A stretch of 64,000 bases of DNA, from assembly GCA_900543695.1 (NCBI GenBank), contig UQSG01000005.1:1-64000 (forward strand). The letters run 5' to 3'. Shown here piece by piece: positions 9,201-15,300 of this stretch. This DNA comes from an uncultured Clostridium sp. GTDB taxonomy: Bacteria > Bacillota > Clostridia > UBA1212 > UBA1255. How positions within the stretch are numbered: position 1 is the stretch's first letter; each line of letters begins with the position of its first letter. The notes under the pieces were generated by a model. That model made no database searches and had not been told where the DNA came from. It saw only the letters and a program-made list of their open reading frames with translations. The position numbers and the translations under genes were made by a program.

Positions 9201-9373
9201 AGGCAGGTAACAGCGTCACGGTTACCGTTACGGTAAACAATGCCGATCATTCCGACGCAGGTTTGCCGGGAACCGGAGACAGCAGCAATATGATGCTGTG
9301 GGTAGCTCTTCTGTTCGTGTCCGGCGGTATACTCGGCGCAGTAACGTACAGGAAAAAGAGGAAAAGTAAGTAA
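3224..9373 (+). CDS. Giant multidomain cell-wall-anchored protein with dockerin-like and cohesin-like modules
   Basis: 2049 residues. A signal peptide covers residues 1-29. Residues ~33-92 carry two calcium-loop repeats (DADGNGNVELLDV, DVNADGAVDDTDV), the pattern of a type I dockerin. InlB/Listeria-Bacteroides-like repeats lie at ~102-168, ~1347-1417 (GYTFDGWYADEEL, TVYAKWEA) and ~1420-1495. A long central part (~300-1100) is mostly beta-type with a coiled-coil-like stretch near 510-560. Residues ~1799-1935 resemble a cohesin (TLSPEEVVLNRGKEFEVTL, WGILAAVGYDPDVVEL). The C-terminus is LPGTGD, a hydrophobic span and KKRKSK, a sortase signal. A strong AGGAGGAAACA site precedes the ATG. It is probably an exported adhesin or scaffold; its ligand is unknown. 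It is coupled to the small gene at 2895. Confidence 0.85.
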   Translation: MKKRILSLVLTFSILLSALPLNVLTVFAGNNILYGDADGNGNVELLDVNLMERYIEGDEEAKVGIHFTEADVNADGAVDDTDVQMVKDYLVGNLDSLTPTLHTISFETAGGGDFAPVKAGDGYPYRGELPTPAKDDYVFVNWTMENGETYYPLTEVVSADMTLTAVYEPVESKEQLNITSFSLDNQKPDVSFAVTGLSSIDDVKANITVLPKDGSDPVPVDVSDNGDGTFTVYAPDGFNAGASYELTLGDGLTFVDKDAMFRTAYFIIEKTEADNLKYNPDMIFIKDTEEMKYTIGGEKVDVLQSALLSNDEGTDSIEGSFPMSTQKLEQGDIVCIYQTEDPRNRDYTQDDYENDAMAFIEITGVDGNTYQFQSLDEEDSEEVLAMPDSFPMNVDELPNADGTIDVNSYDAYAWTMLGKTGEPQFEVNDFLTFYTADFTELTDETPVAYGQITKVEGNTISYKIVTKEDIDDYMGLFVSQTVDNSDILDDLNEEELLQQVEQQAIDSGFAEEAANRMVQNALQTGEVQEKLLAAGITRAEISQLSAAASPMAANALGVGGRIKFTAGEPTVNADILNGTHFDNGIGIALNVSVVLSFDQKLAGKTNSLKIELTAGFEQEVALGFDIDIEDRWEWYFIIPVLEDVDVTASIDIQNYTYMSVGAKVYTVSEENIQKWKNLSSATADPGVQDAIRKINKLGAKVKKLQAKGEDVKAVLDEINSYKEQLPTVNVDGVEYSIEQLEEALGAEDVSSAFDEVFSAQNEAESKTGMEQLMDKYKEMLEQETDWVELINQPLINQTYWIAIAAVKVNLNFVVKANVNIQLGADMEYQVGKRYSFWIHILDGKSGSSEMDLIDERFAFQFYVMGTLGIKAGVKAEIAFGILSTDLASVGANVEFGAYVKLYGYFIYYFEDLRPANTNLSQETEEMMGALYVDFGLYVTVKFKTQVFFNAFKYEPTLYDDEFPLLTAGVQQNVYDFVYEPDEDDVLYVLDDDANSTNGISMALPEIYQTMKRIDLVTGEKSQAVYDKDKFIIVFDDERFSFKNGNIIVDVPENTRYLSCEARIIWKNDKLTFSKYDIAITVPVIWTNMSQSEMKEKFTASVAVGNETDGYTTVWSGRYGRLDVFDLPGQEEILELIDYDSYNLEDGTNLKYAEIIGYQEEATGQSLSDNKTWYFDVNLRQYTVTVTNVQNADGTSGNRTFTAKYGRSFDFSELQNTGTNNSEDGKYTRFLNLTDPNADEDADNISLTMPVNMAFAEKYSVNGATFKANYLNTALTATYEFVGLGNNVPPVEVTFRSGATPSYEGLADYVRTYGGENAAIISISPAQRPSENSITYTVTCEIDESKQAYTLSFDTNGGNEEIRSQKYLEGSVIMQPTEPTRAGYTFDGWYADEELTTAFDFDAGMPGKDTTVYAKWEANTYNIHLSTVYASDLVTNPTISIEYGANYPDLPDLSNKHANMSFKGWFTAESGGTQITSSMTFNQAQDQTIYARWEQKKELTANYFNTSLPQEVEYNKQSQVFNLTVSAEGVSADQFTIEYKSDSDTTAEWTTTPPTNAGTYLIRISRQTDNEYLAVNNFVLNNGGAAFLINKDYIANAEFDEYPISYEAENWVLKNSKIPFYEEWETFEYEYRIRIFEYDDPNDENSDSQEVENKVFHTETITKDPNNPQVYAPPVTIPEEYRWGKGYWYDIDVTITVQETQNYEGRDISGGVWLDANGNKWTSSSVTANTISIPTYSSLYSAAPAKPEQDSSLLCSSVSLLHTAPVSGISSTFNQLLTSNTAVFKTTPTTFIAQKSGTTPKMTLSPEEVVLNRGKEFEVTLSLDKAADVWGILAAVGYDPDVVELLGYTCGGIFTETQFTAQNDLTAAPYKLLATLDKIGTTSAEGDFATLKFKVKEDAPEKATSISLQALEVVGEKSAVAVNKGDDISMSVDETLPVISGIKDGETYYGDTVVTIDEENLATVTVNGESVTVTDGKFTLKPAQEKQTVIVTDKAGNSVTVTVTVNNADHSDAGLPGTGDSSNMMLWVALLFVSGGILGAVTYRKKRKSK

Positions 9374-9395
9374 GCGAAACCATGTAAAATCCTAC

Positions 9396-9437
9396 AAAAG
9401 GCGGTAACAGACGGATTTAGCCTGTTGCCGCCTTTTT
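9396..9437 (+). terminator. Rho-independent terminator after the surface protein
   Basis: AAAAGGCGGTAACAG (9396-9410) pairs with CTGTTGCCGCCTTTT (9422-9436), ending in a T5 run. It lies 23 bases after the stop of the giant surface protein. Confidence 0.85.
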
Positions 9438-9461
9438 AATAAATAAACGGGAGGTGAAAAA

Positions 9462-9863
9462 GTGAACAGTCAGAAACGCCTGCTTCTCACTCTGAAGTAT
9501 TTATGGAATAAAACTGACGAAGAACATCCTGCCACCTTAAAAGATATCGGCGAATACCTTCAGCAAAATAGTATTGAAACAACACGAAAGACTTTGCAGG
9601 CAGATATCCATCTTCTCACGGAATTCGGTATAGATGTCATATGCAATCACAGCACGCAAAATCAATATCATAGAAGACTGCATAAGCAAAAAGGTTCGAG
9701 TAAATACAGGAGAACGCCCCCAGTATTATATCGAGAACAATCATCCGGCGATTATCGACTCCGCCACCTTCGGCAGAGTGCAGGAAGAACTTGCCCGCCG
9801 CGCCGGAAAGAGAAAGGTAAAACAGGTTGGCACAAAGACGGAGCAAGGAAAATACTGCGGTAA
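9462..9863 (+). pseudogene. WYL/DeoR-type regulator, N-terminal fragment running into foreign DNA
   Basis: The first ~65 residues form a winged helix typical of WYL-domain regulators: QKRLLLTLKYLW, then LKDIGEYLQQNSIETTRKTL and DIHLLTEFGIDVICN. A normal protein would continue into a WYL effector domain of ~200 residues. At about 9656-9676 the sequence changes abruptly to a serine-recombinase segment read in another frame, so the remaining ~65 residues are out-of-frame filler rich in Arg and Lys. A GGGAGGTGAAAAA ribosome site precedes the start codon (GTG at 9462). It is best read as a regulator truncated by a recombination event. Confidence 0.65.
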
Positions 9864-10509
9864 ATATGCTCTCACCGAATTACTGATCTGCGGAGAATGC
9901 GGAACACCATATCGCAGATGCACATGGACAGTAGGTGGCCAGAAGAAGATCGTATGGCGCTGCATCAGCCGCCTCGATTACGGCAAGAAATACTGCCACC
10001 AATCACCTACAATGGAAGAAGCATCCTTACAGGATGCGATCATGGAAACCATTCTGAAAACGGCAAAAGTGAATCCCGAAATACTGCAAACACTCAAAAT
10101 GCACATTCAAATGGGATTAGGTTGTGAAACGCAAGCGGATGACAGCATTGAAATTCAAATCCGCATTGCACAGATTGACAGAGAATTTAAAGAAATGCTG
10201 AACAGCGTAACTGTGCAGAATCAGGGGAGCTTACTTTCCGATCCCCGTATCGAATCATTGATCACAGAAAAAAGAATGCTTGAAAACAAGCTGGCACAGT
10301 ACAGTGCGGAAAAGGAACATCGTAAAAATATCACCTCTCGGCTGGACGAGATATTCACCGTCCTTGAAGGCATGAAAAACCATCCGCTTACCTATGACGA
10401 TCAGATAGTCAGGCAAATCCTTCAATGTGTGGTCGTCGAATCAAAACAGAAAATAAAGGTAGTTTTTATCGGCGGCCATGAAGTTGAATGTGATGTAGAG
10501 CAGGCGTAA
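9676..10509 (+). pseudogene. Large serine recombinase, C-terminal remnant
   Basis: The open frame (first ATG at 9634) becomes recombinase-like from about 9676. Recognisable are KKVRVNTGERPQYYIENNHP, then ALTELLICGECGTPYRR and WRCISRLDYGKKYC, the Recombinase domain end and the zinc-ribbon (CGEC...C...C). A coiled-coil region of ~130 residues follows and the frame ends at 10509 with CDVEQA. The N-terminal catalytic resolvase domain with its active-site Ser and Arg residues is absent, so the protein cannot recombine DNA. It is the 3' end of an integrase of the TnpX/large serine recombinase type fused onto a WYL regulator fragment, probably the scar of an element that inserted and then decayed. 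Confidence 0.75.
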
Positions 10510-10579
10510 CCGCTTATGCAAGAGTTCAACTCCATCAGCCAAAATCGAAAAAATATCTTTTTTATAGTCCTTAGACAAG

Positions 10580-10611
10580 TCGGAGCAAGTCATTCTTGCT
10601 CCGATTTTTTT
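10580..10611 (+). terminator. Strong rho-independent terminator
   Basis: TCGGAGCAAG and CTTGCTCCGA enclose TCATT and are followed by a T7 run at 10605-10611. It lies 70 bases after the recombinase remnant. Confidence 0.85.
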
Positions 10612-10720
10612 ATGATATTCCAGCGAAAGCGGCAAGAAAAAAACACGCCTAAATGAACATCTATTTATCCCCCAATGATTTCAAAATGATTACAAAAATG
10701 GAACCTAATTTCAAAATAAA

Positions 10721-10749
10721 TTGACACAGATCGGGCCAAAGCATATAAT
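10721..10749 (+). promoter_or_regulatory. Consensus sigma-A promoter of the LTA-synthase-like gene
   Basis: TTGACA (10721-10726), a 17-base spacer and TATAAT (10744-10749): a perfect consensus. The predicted transcription start, near 10756, leaves a leader of only ~11 bases before the ATG at 10767. Confidence 0.85.
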
Positions 10750-10766
10750 TAACAATGGTGGTATTA

Positions 10767-12797
10767 ATGGAAAAAAGTAAATATAGGCAGTTCAAATTTA
10801 TTGTCCTGTTTCCGCTTATTATTTTATATTTTGAAATCGTTTTCAGAATTTTTACTACAGGGAATTTTTTCAGCTCCAGCTTCTTCCCCATGCTGTTTTT
10901 CAGCCTTGCATACGGCGGGATCGGATATCTTTTGTCCTCACTGCATAAAAATATTAAGGTAAACAAATGGATCGCCGCCGCTTTGATTTTTTTCACCTGC
11001 CTTCTCTATATCGTACAGTTTCTCATTTATAAGCAGTTCAAGCAGTTTTACGATATAAACACCATGACGGGCGGCGCGGGAGACGCTGTCACGAGCTTTT
11101 TTTCCGAAATTATGCATCTAATCTTCCCGCAGGGCGGCATTTTTGTCATACTGCTGTTTTTGCTTCCGTTTATTCTGTATCTTATTTTCAGCGCAAGGCT
11201 TATTCCCGCGATCCGCGGTAATTTTGCAACGAGAATCGTATCCGCTGGCGCTTCGGCAATTTCTTATGGCATTGCGCTCGTGCTTGTCTTTACAAGCAGC
11301 ATTTATGCCCCGGTTTATCGTACGCAGTATAATTTTCAGTCGGCGGTGAGCAATTTCGGACTGATCACCGGGATGCGTTTGGATCTCCAGAACAATCTGT
11401 CCGGAGGAGATCTTTCTTTTGAGCAAGAGGACACCACAGTATTTTATACGGGCGAAGCCGACGAAGCGGAAGAGCAGCCAGAAAAGCCTCCTGCGGAGGA
11501 GCCGTCAGCTTCCCCCATCGTATACGGATATAACACGATCGATATTGATTTCAATCAGCTCAATGAGAACGCTTCCGACCAGATTAAGGCGCTGAACGAA
11601 TACGTGCAAAGCCTTGCTCCTTCCAGGCAGAACGAGTACACAGGCCTTTTTAAAGGGAAAAACCTTATCCTGATAACCGCCGAGGCTTTTTCAGCCGAGG
11701 TAATCGATCCCGAGCTTACGCCGACGCTTTACCGGCTCGCAACGAAGGGAATTAACTTTACCGATTATTATCAGCCGTCAAGCGCCGGAACGACAGGCGG
11801 AGAATATCAGATTATATTCGGAATGATGCCCACCGACGGCGGCATGTCTTTTAAAAACACATCCGATCATCTTAATTACTACACAATGGGCAGCCAGCTA
11901 AACCGCCTGGGATATTACGGGAAGGCGTTTCACAACAATACATATACCTATTACGACCGTGATGTCACCCATAATAATCTTGGGTATTCCGACGGCTTTA
12001 TGGGCTACGGAAACGGAATGGAGCAGTACGTAAAAAATACGTGGCCGCAGAGCGACTATGAAATGATCAGCGGAACGCTTCCGACTTATATCGACAAGCA
12101 GCCCTTTAATGTTTATTATATGACGGTGAGCGGGCACAGCAATTATACCCGCAGCGGCAATACCATGACCAGCAGACATTGGGACAGAGTTAAGGATCTT
12201 CCTTTTTCCGACACGGTCAAGGGGTATCTTGCCGCAAATCTTGATTTTGAAGATGCGCTTGCTTATCTTGTAGGCGAGCTTGAAGCCCGCGGAATTGCCG
12301 ACGATACGGTAATCTGCATTTCCTCCGACCATTTCCCCTACGGGCTGGATTCCGCCGGGACGCTCGGCAATATGCCGTATCTTTCTGAGCTCTACGGCTA
12401 TGACGTAAACAATTATTTTGAAAGAGATCATTCCTGCCTGATTATCTGGAGCGGATGCCTGGAAAACGAAGAGCCGATCGTTGTCGATTCCCCAACCTAC
12501 AGCCTTGATATCCTGCCGACGCTTTCCAATTTGTTCGGAACCGAATTTGACTCGCGTTTCATGGTGGGCCGGGATGTGCTGTCCGATGCGCCGGCGCTGG
12601 TATTCAACACCAATTACGACTGGAAGACGGATCTCGGCACCTATTACGCGGCAAGCAACACGTTCGTCCCCAAAGACGAAAGTACCGTCGTGCCGGAAGG
12701 ATATGTCGAAGCGGCAAAGACAATCGTGCGAAATAAAATGCGATACTGTGAGGGCGTGCTGGATACAGATTATTTCAGATATGTTTTCGGCGGCTGA
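10767..12797 (+). CDS. LTA synthase family sulfatase-fold membrane enzyme
   Basis: 676 residues from the ATG at 10767, preferred over the ATG at 10755 because GGTGG lies 5 bases upstream and the promoter places the transcript start near 10756. About five membrane spans fill the first ~190 residues. The extracellular part from ~300 has the alkaline-phosphatase/sulfatase fold of lipoteichoic acid synthases: metal-ligand region LILITAEAFSAEV, the nucleophile Thr in SSAGTTGGEY (~342-343), SGHSNYTR and CISSDHFPYG. The family transfers glycerol-phosphate from phosphatidylglycerol to a glycolipid or other acceptor outside the membrane. The gene is monocistronic. The true acceptor (LTA, or a phosphoglycerol-modified glycan) cannot be read from sequence. 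Confidence 0.85.
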   Translation: MEKSKYRQFKFIVLFPLIILYFEIVFRIFTTGNFFSSSFFPMLFFSLAYGGIGYLLSSLHKNIKVNKWIAAALIFFTCLLYIVQFLIYKQFKQFYDINTMTGGAGDAVTSFFSEIMHLIFPQGGIFVILLFLLPFILYLIFSARLIPAIRGNFATRIVSAGASAISYGIALVLVFTSSIYAPVYRTQYNFQSAVSNFGLITGMRLDLQNNLSGGDLSFEQEDTTVFYTGEADEAEEQPEKPPAEEPSASPIVYGYNTIDIDFNQLNENASDQIKALNEYVQSLAPSRQNEYTGLFKGKNLILITAEAFSAEVIDPELTPTLYRLATKGINFTDYYQPSSAGTTGGEYQIIFGMMPTDGGMSFKNTSDHLNYYTMGSQLNRLGYYGKAFHNNTYTYYDRDVTHNNLGYSDGFMGYGNGMEQYVKNTWPQSDYEMISGTLPTYIDKQPFNVYYMTVSGHSNYTRSGNTMTSRHWDRVKDLPFSDTVKGYLAANLDFEDALAYLVGELEARGIADDTVICISSDHFPYGLDSAGTLGNMPYLSELYGYDVNNYFERDHSCLIIWSGCLENEEPIVVDSPTYSLDILPTLSNLFGTEFDSRFMVGRDVLSDAPALVFNTNYDWKTDLGTYYAASNTFVPKDESTVVPEGYVEAAKTIVRNKMRYCEGVLDTDYFRYVFGG

Positions 12798-12951
12798 TTG
12801 CAGTAAATGTATTACACTGCTCTGCGCAGCGATTCAGCATTGTTTCAAATGATCATGCAAAATCGGGTGCGTACGCTTATGGACATGCAACGTCTCCGTT
12901 ACAATATTACGTGTGTCAGTCTTTTCCTGCCTGACAAATTCAGAGCATGCC

Positions 12952-12976
12952 CGGAGGGCTCCCCGCGAACCCTCCG
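12952..12976 (+). terminator. GC-rich hairpin, possible terminator
   Basis: CGGAGGG (12952-12958) pairs with CCCTCCG (12970-12976) between the LTA-synthase-like gene and the marR promoter. It lacks a T-run, so termination is uncertain. The rest of the 338-base gap holds the promoter and operators listed separately; 12798-12950 shows nothing else. Confidence 0.35.
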
Positions 12977-12986
12977 AGATTACCGC

Positions 12987-13015
12987 TTGACAAGAGCCGA
13001 AAAATTTTCTATAAC
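12987..13015 (+). promoter_or_regulatory. Promoter of the marR-ABC operon
   Basis: TTGACA (12987-12992), 17 bases, TATAAC (13010-13015). It is followed directly by two palindromic sites (13027-13069) and then marR at 13136. Confidence 0.7.
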
Positions 13016-13026
13016 ATAATAGAATT

Positions 13027-13069
13027 CGTTGCATCTGCAACGGTTTCACCTGCAACCAATTTGTTGCAG
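13027..13069 (+). promoter_or_regulatory. Two palindromic operators, probably for the MarR protein
   Basis: The first site is CGTTGCA-TC-TGCAACG (13027-13042). The second is CTGCAAC-CAATTT-GTTGCAG (13050-13069). Both use the half-site GTTGCA, with different arm order and spacing. They lie just downstream of the -10 box, where a bound MarR dimer would block transcription. Autoregulation of the downstream marR-ABC operon is inferred from position and is typical of the family. Confidence 0.65.
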
Positions 13070-13135
13070 ATCGATTTGTCCGTGCGCCGGCTCCGCTCCT
13101 GCCGCTGGCGTCCGTTTGCAGAAAGGAATTCTATC

Positions 13136-13579
13136 ATGCCGACTATTATGCGCCAAATCAACGTAATCAGCCGCTGCGAAGGAATCTATCGCACCGACCG
13201 GATGCGCGGAACGGAGCTTGGAGCCTGTCATCACAGCTATATCCTCGCCATTTGCCGCCATCCCGGAATTTCTCAGGAAGAGCTTGCCAGACACATCTGC
13301 ATCAACAAAAGCAGCGTCACGCGCCATCTCTCGCATTTGGAAGAGCACGGCTACGTTGAACGAAGGCAAAGCACCGCGGACAAACGCGTTACGCTCGTAT
13401 ATCCCACGCAAAAAATGCTCGGGGCGCTCCCTGAGGTCAGACGGATCGTCAGAGAGTGGAACGAGTATCTTACTGAAGAGCTGACAGAAGCAGAGCTCGA
13501 GCAATTCCGCTCCGTGCTCGAACGTCTCTCGGCGCGCGCCAGGAAATACATAGACCGTAAGGATGAAGCAGAAGCATGA
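13136..13579 (+). CDS. MarR family transcriptional regulator
   Basis: 147 residues from the ATG at 13136, which has GAAAGGA upstream; longer reads into the operator region are unlikely. The winged helix-turn-helix lies at ~40-105 (GISQEELARHICINKSSVTR, then HLEEHGYVERRQSTADKR with the wing), flanked by dimerisation helices. MarR proteins usually repress exporter genes and are released by small-molecule ligands. The stop overlaps the ATG of the first ABC exporter subunit (ATGA), and two GTTGCA palindromes precede the gene, so it probably represses its own operon. Ligand unknown. Confidence 0.9.
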   Translation: MPTIMRQINVISRCEGIYRTDRMRGTELGACHHSYILAICRHPGISQEELARHICINKSSVTRHLSHLEEHGYVERRQSTADKRVTLVYPTQKMLGALPEVRRIVREWNEYLTEELTEAELEQFRSVLERLSARARKYIDRKDEAEA

Positions 13580-15300
13580 AAACCATTTTAAAATACCTGA
13601 AGCCGTTTTACGGAAGGATGTCCCTCGGGCTTCTGATCAAGGCCTCCGGGACGCTGGTCGAGCTTGCGCTCCCGTATATCCTGAGTCACATTCTAAAAAA
13701 CGTCGTCGGGCGTCAGGATGTTCGCCTGATCGTATTCTGGGGCGGAGTCATGATCGCCTGCGCCGCGCTGGCCTGCGTCTGCAATATCTGCGCAAACCGC
13801 ATGGCGGCCAACGTAGCAAGGAATTTCTCTGAGCGAATCCGCCGTGACCTGTTCAGAAGAACGATGCTGCTTTCGGCGGCGCAGACGGACGCCTTCACAA
13901 TTCCCTCTCTGGAATCCCGAATCACAACGGATACTTATAACGTACACAGCTTCGTCAGCATGATGCAGCGGATGGGCGTCCGTGCGCCCATTCTGCTCAT
14001 AGGAGGCATCGCAATCACCCTGATTATGGACAGCTATCTTGCTCTGGCCATGATCGCCATCCTCCCCTTTATTTTTATTACCGTCTATTTTATTTCAAAA
14101 AAAGGAATCCCTCTTTATACAAAAGTCCAAAAATCCGTCGACCGGATGATCCGTGTCGTGCGGGAAGACACGATGGGAATCCGCGTGATCAAGGCGCTCT
14201 CAAAAACAGATTACGAGCACCGGAGATACGACACGGTAAACCGCTCGCTGGTCCGCGACGAAAAGCGTGCCGGCATCACAATGGGCATTGTCAATCCTGT
14301 CATGACGCTGCTTATGAACATCGGGATTGTCGCGGTTGTCGCGCTCAGCGCATCGCGCGTGGCAGAGCACAAATCCGATCCGGAAACCGTCATTGCCTTT
14401 ATGCAGTATTTCACCCTCATTTCCATGGCCATGATGTCCGTAACAAGAATCTTTATGATGTATACCAAAAGCTCGGCCTCTGCCAGGCGGATTTCCGAGG
14501 TAATTGATACGCCGGAGGACCTGACGGTTAAAAGCGAATCGGAATACCCCTCCTGCCCCGTCTCCGCCCATATCATATTTGAAAACGTTTCTTTTTCTTA
14601 TACCGGCTCGCATCCCAACCTGGCGGACATAAGCTTCGAGGTCCCTCCGGGCGGCTCGCTGGGGATTATCGGCGCTACCGGCAGCGGCAAATCCACGCTC
14701 ATCAAGCTGCTTTTGCGCTTTTATGACGTCGGGACCGGCCGGATTCTGATCAACGGACGCGACATTCGGACAATTCCCAGAAACGACTTTTACGCCATGT
14801 TCGGCACGGCAATGCAAAATGATTTTCTTTATGCCGATACGATTGAGGAAAATATCCGCTTTGGCAGAGCTCTAACTTCAGAGCAGATTGTCGCGGCGGC
14901 AAAAACGGCGCAGGCGGATGGCTTTATCTCGTCGTTTCCCGAATCATACGCGCACGTGCTTTCTCAAAAAGGAACCAATATTTCCGGAGGCCAGAAGCAG
15001 CGCCTCCTGATCGCCCGCGCCGTCGCGGCAAGGCCGGAAATTCTCGTGCTGGACGACAGCTCGTCCGCGCTCGATTACAAAACGGACGCCAGTCTCCGCC
15101 AGGCGCTTGCCGAAGAAATGAAAGGTACTACCGTGATTACCGTCGCCCAACGCGTCAGCTCGGTCAAAAGCTGCAGCGTCATACTCGTGCTGGACGAGGG
15201 CAGGATCATTGGACAGGGCACGCACGAAGAGCTGATGCAAAGCTGTCCGCAGTATCGGGAAATCAGCGAATCACAGATGGGAGGCGCATTCGTTGAGTAA
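13576..15300 (+). CDS. ABC exporter half-transporter with degenerate ATP site (subunit 1)
   Basis: 574 residues: six membrane spans in the first ~320 residues, then a nucleotide-binding domain with Walker A GATGSGKST (~365), signature ISGGQKQR and Walker B ILVLDDSSSALD. The residue after Walker B is Asp instead of the catalytic Glu. This is the hallmark of the impaired-site subunit in heterodimeric exporters such as TM287/288, BmrCD and LmrCD. The next gene encodes a partner with a normal LDEATS, so the two should assemble as one multidrug-type exporter. It is translationally coupled to marR. The substrate is not evident. Confidence 0.9.
   Translation: MKTILKYLKPFYGRMSLGLLIKASGTLVELALPYILSHILKNVVGRQDVRLIVFWGGVMIACAALACVCNICANRMAANVARNFSERIRRDLFRRTMLLSAAQTDAFTIPSLESRITTDTYNVHSFVSMMQRMGVRAPILLIGGIAITLIMDSYLALAMIAILPFIFITVYFISKKGIPLYTKVQKSVDRMIRVVREDTMGIRVIKALSKTDYEHRRYDTVNRSLVRDEKRAGITMGIVNPVMTLLMNIGIVAVVALSASRVAEHKSDPETVIAFMQYFTLISMAMMSVTRIFMMYTKSSASARRISEVIDTPEDLTVKSESEYPSCPVSAHIIFENVSFSYTGSHPNLADISFEVPPGGSLGIIGATGSGKSTLIKLLLRFYDVGTGRILINGRDIRTIPRNDFYAMFGTAMQNDFLYADTIEENIRFGRALTSEQIVAAAKTAQADGFISSFPESYAHVLSQKGTNISGGQKQRLLIARAVAARPEILVLDDSSSALDYKTDASLRQALAEEMKGTTVITVAQRVSSVKSCSVILVLDEGRIIGQGTHEELMQSCPQYREISESQMGGAFVE

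Noticed and set aside
12798..12950. Short frames between the LTA-synthase-like gene and marR
   Set aside because: They lack ribosome sites, span hairpins and carry no known motif.
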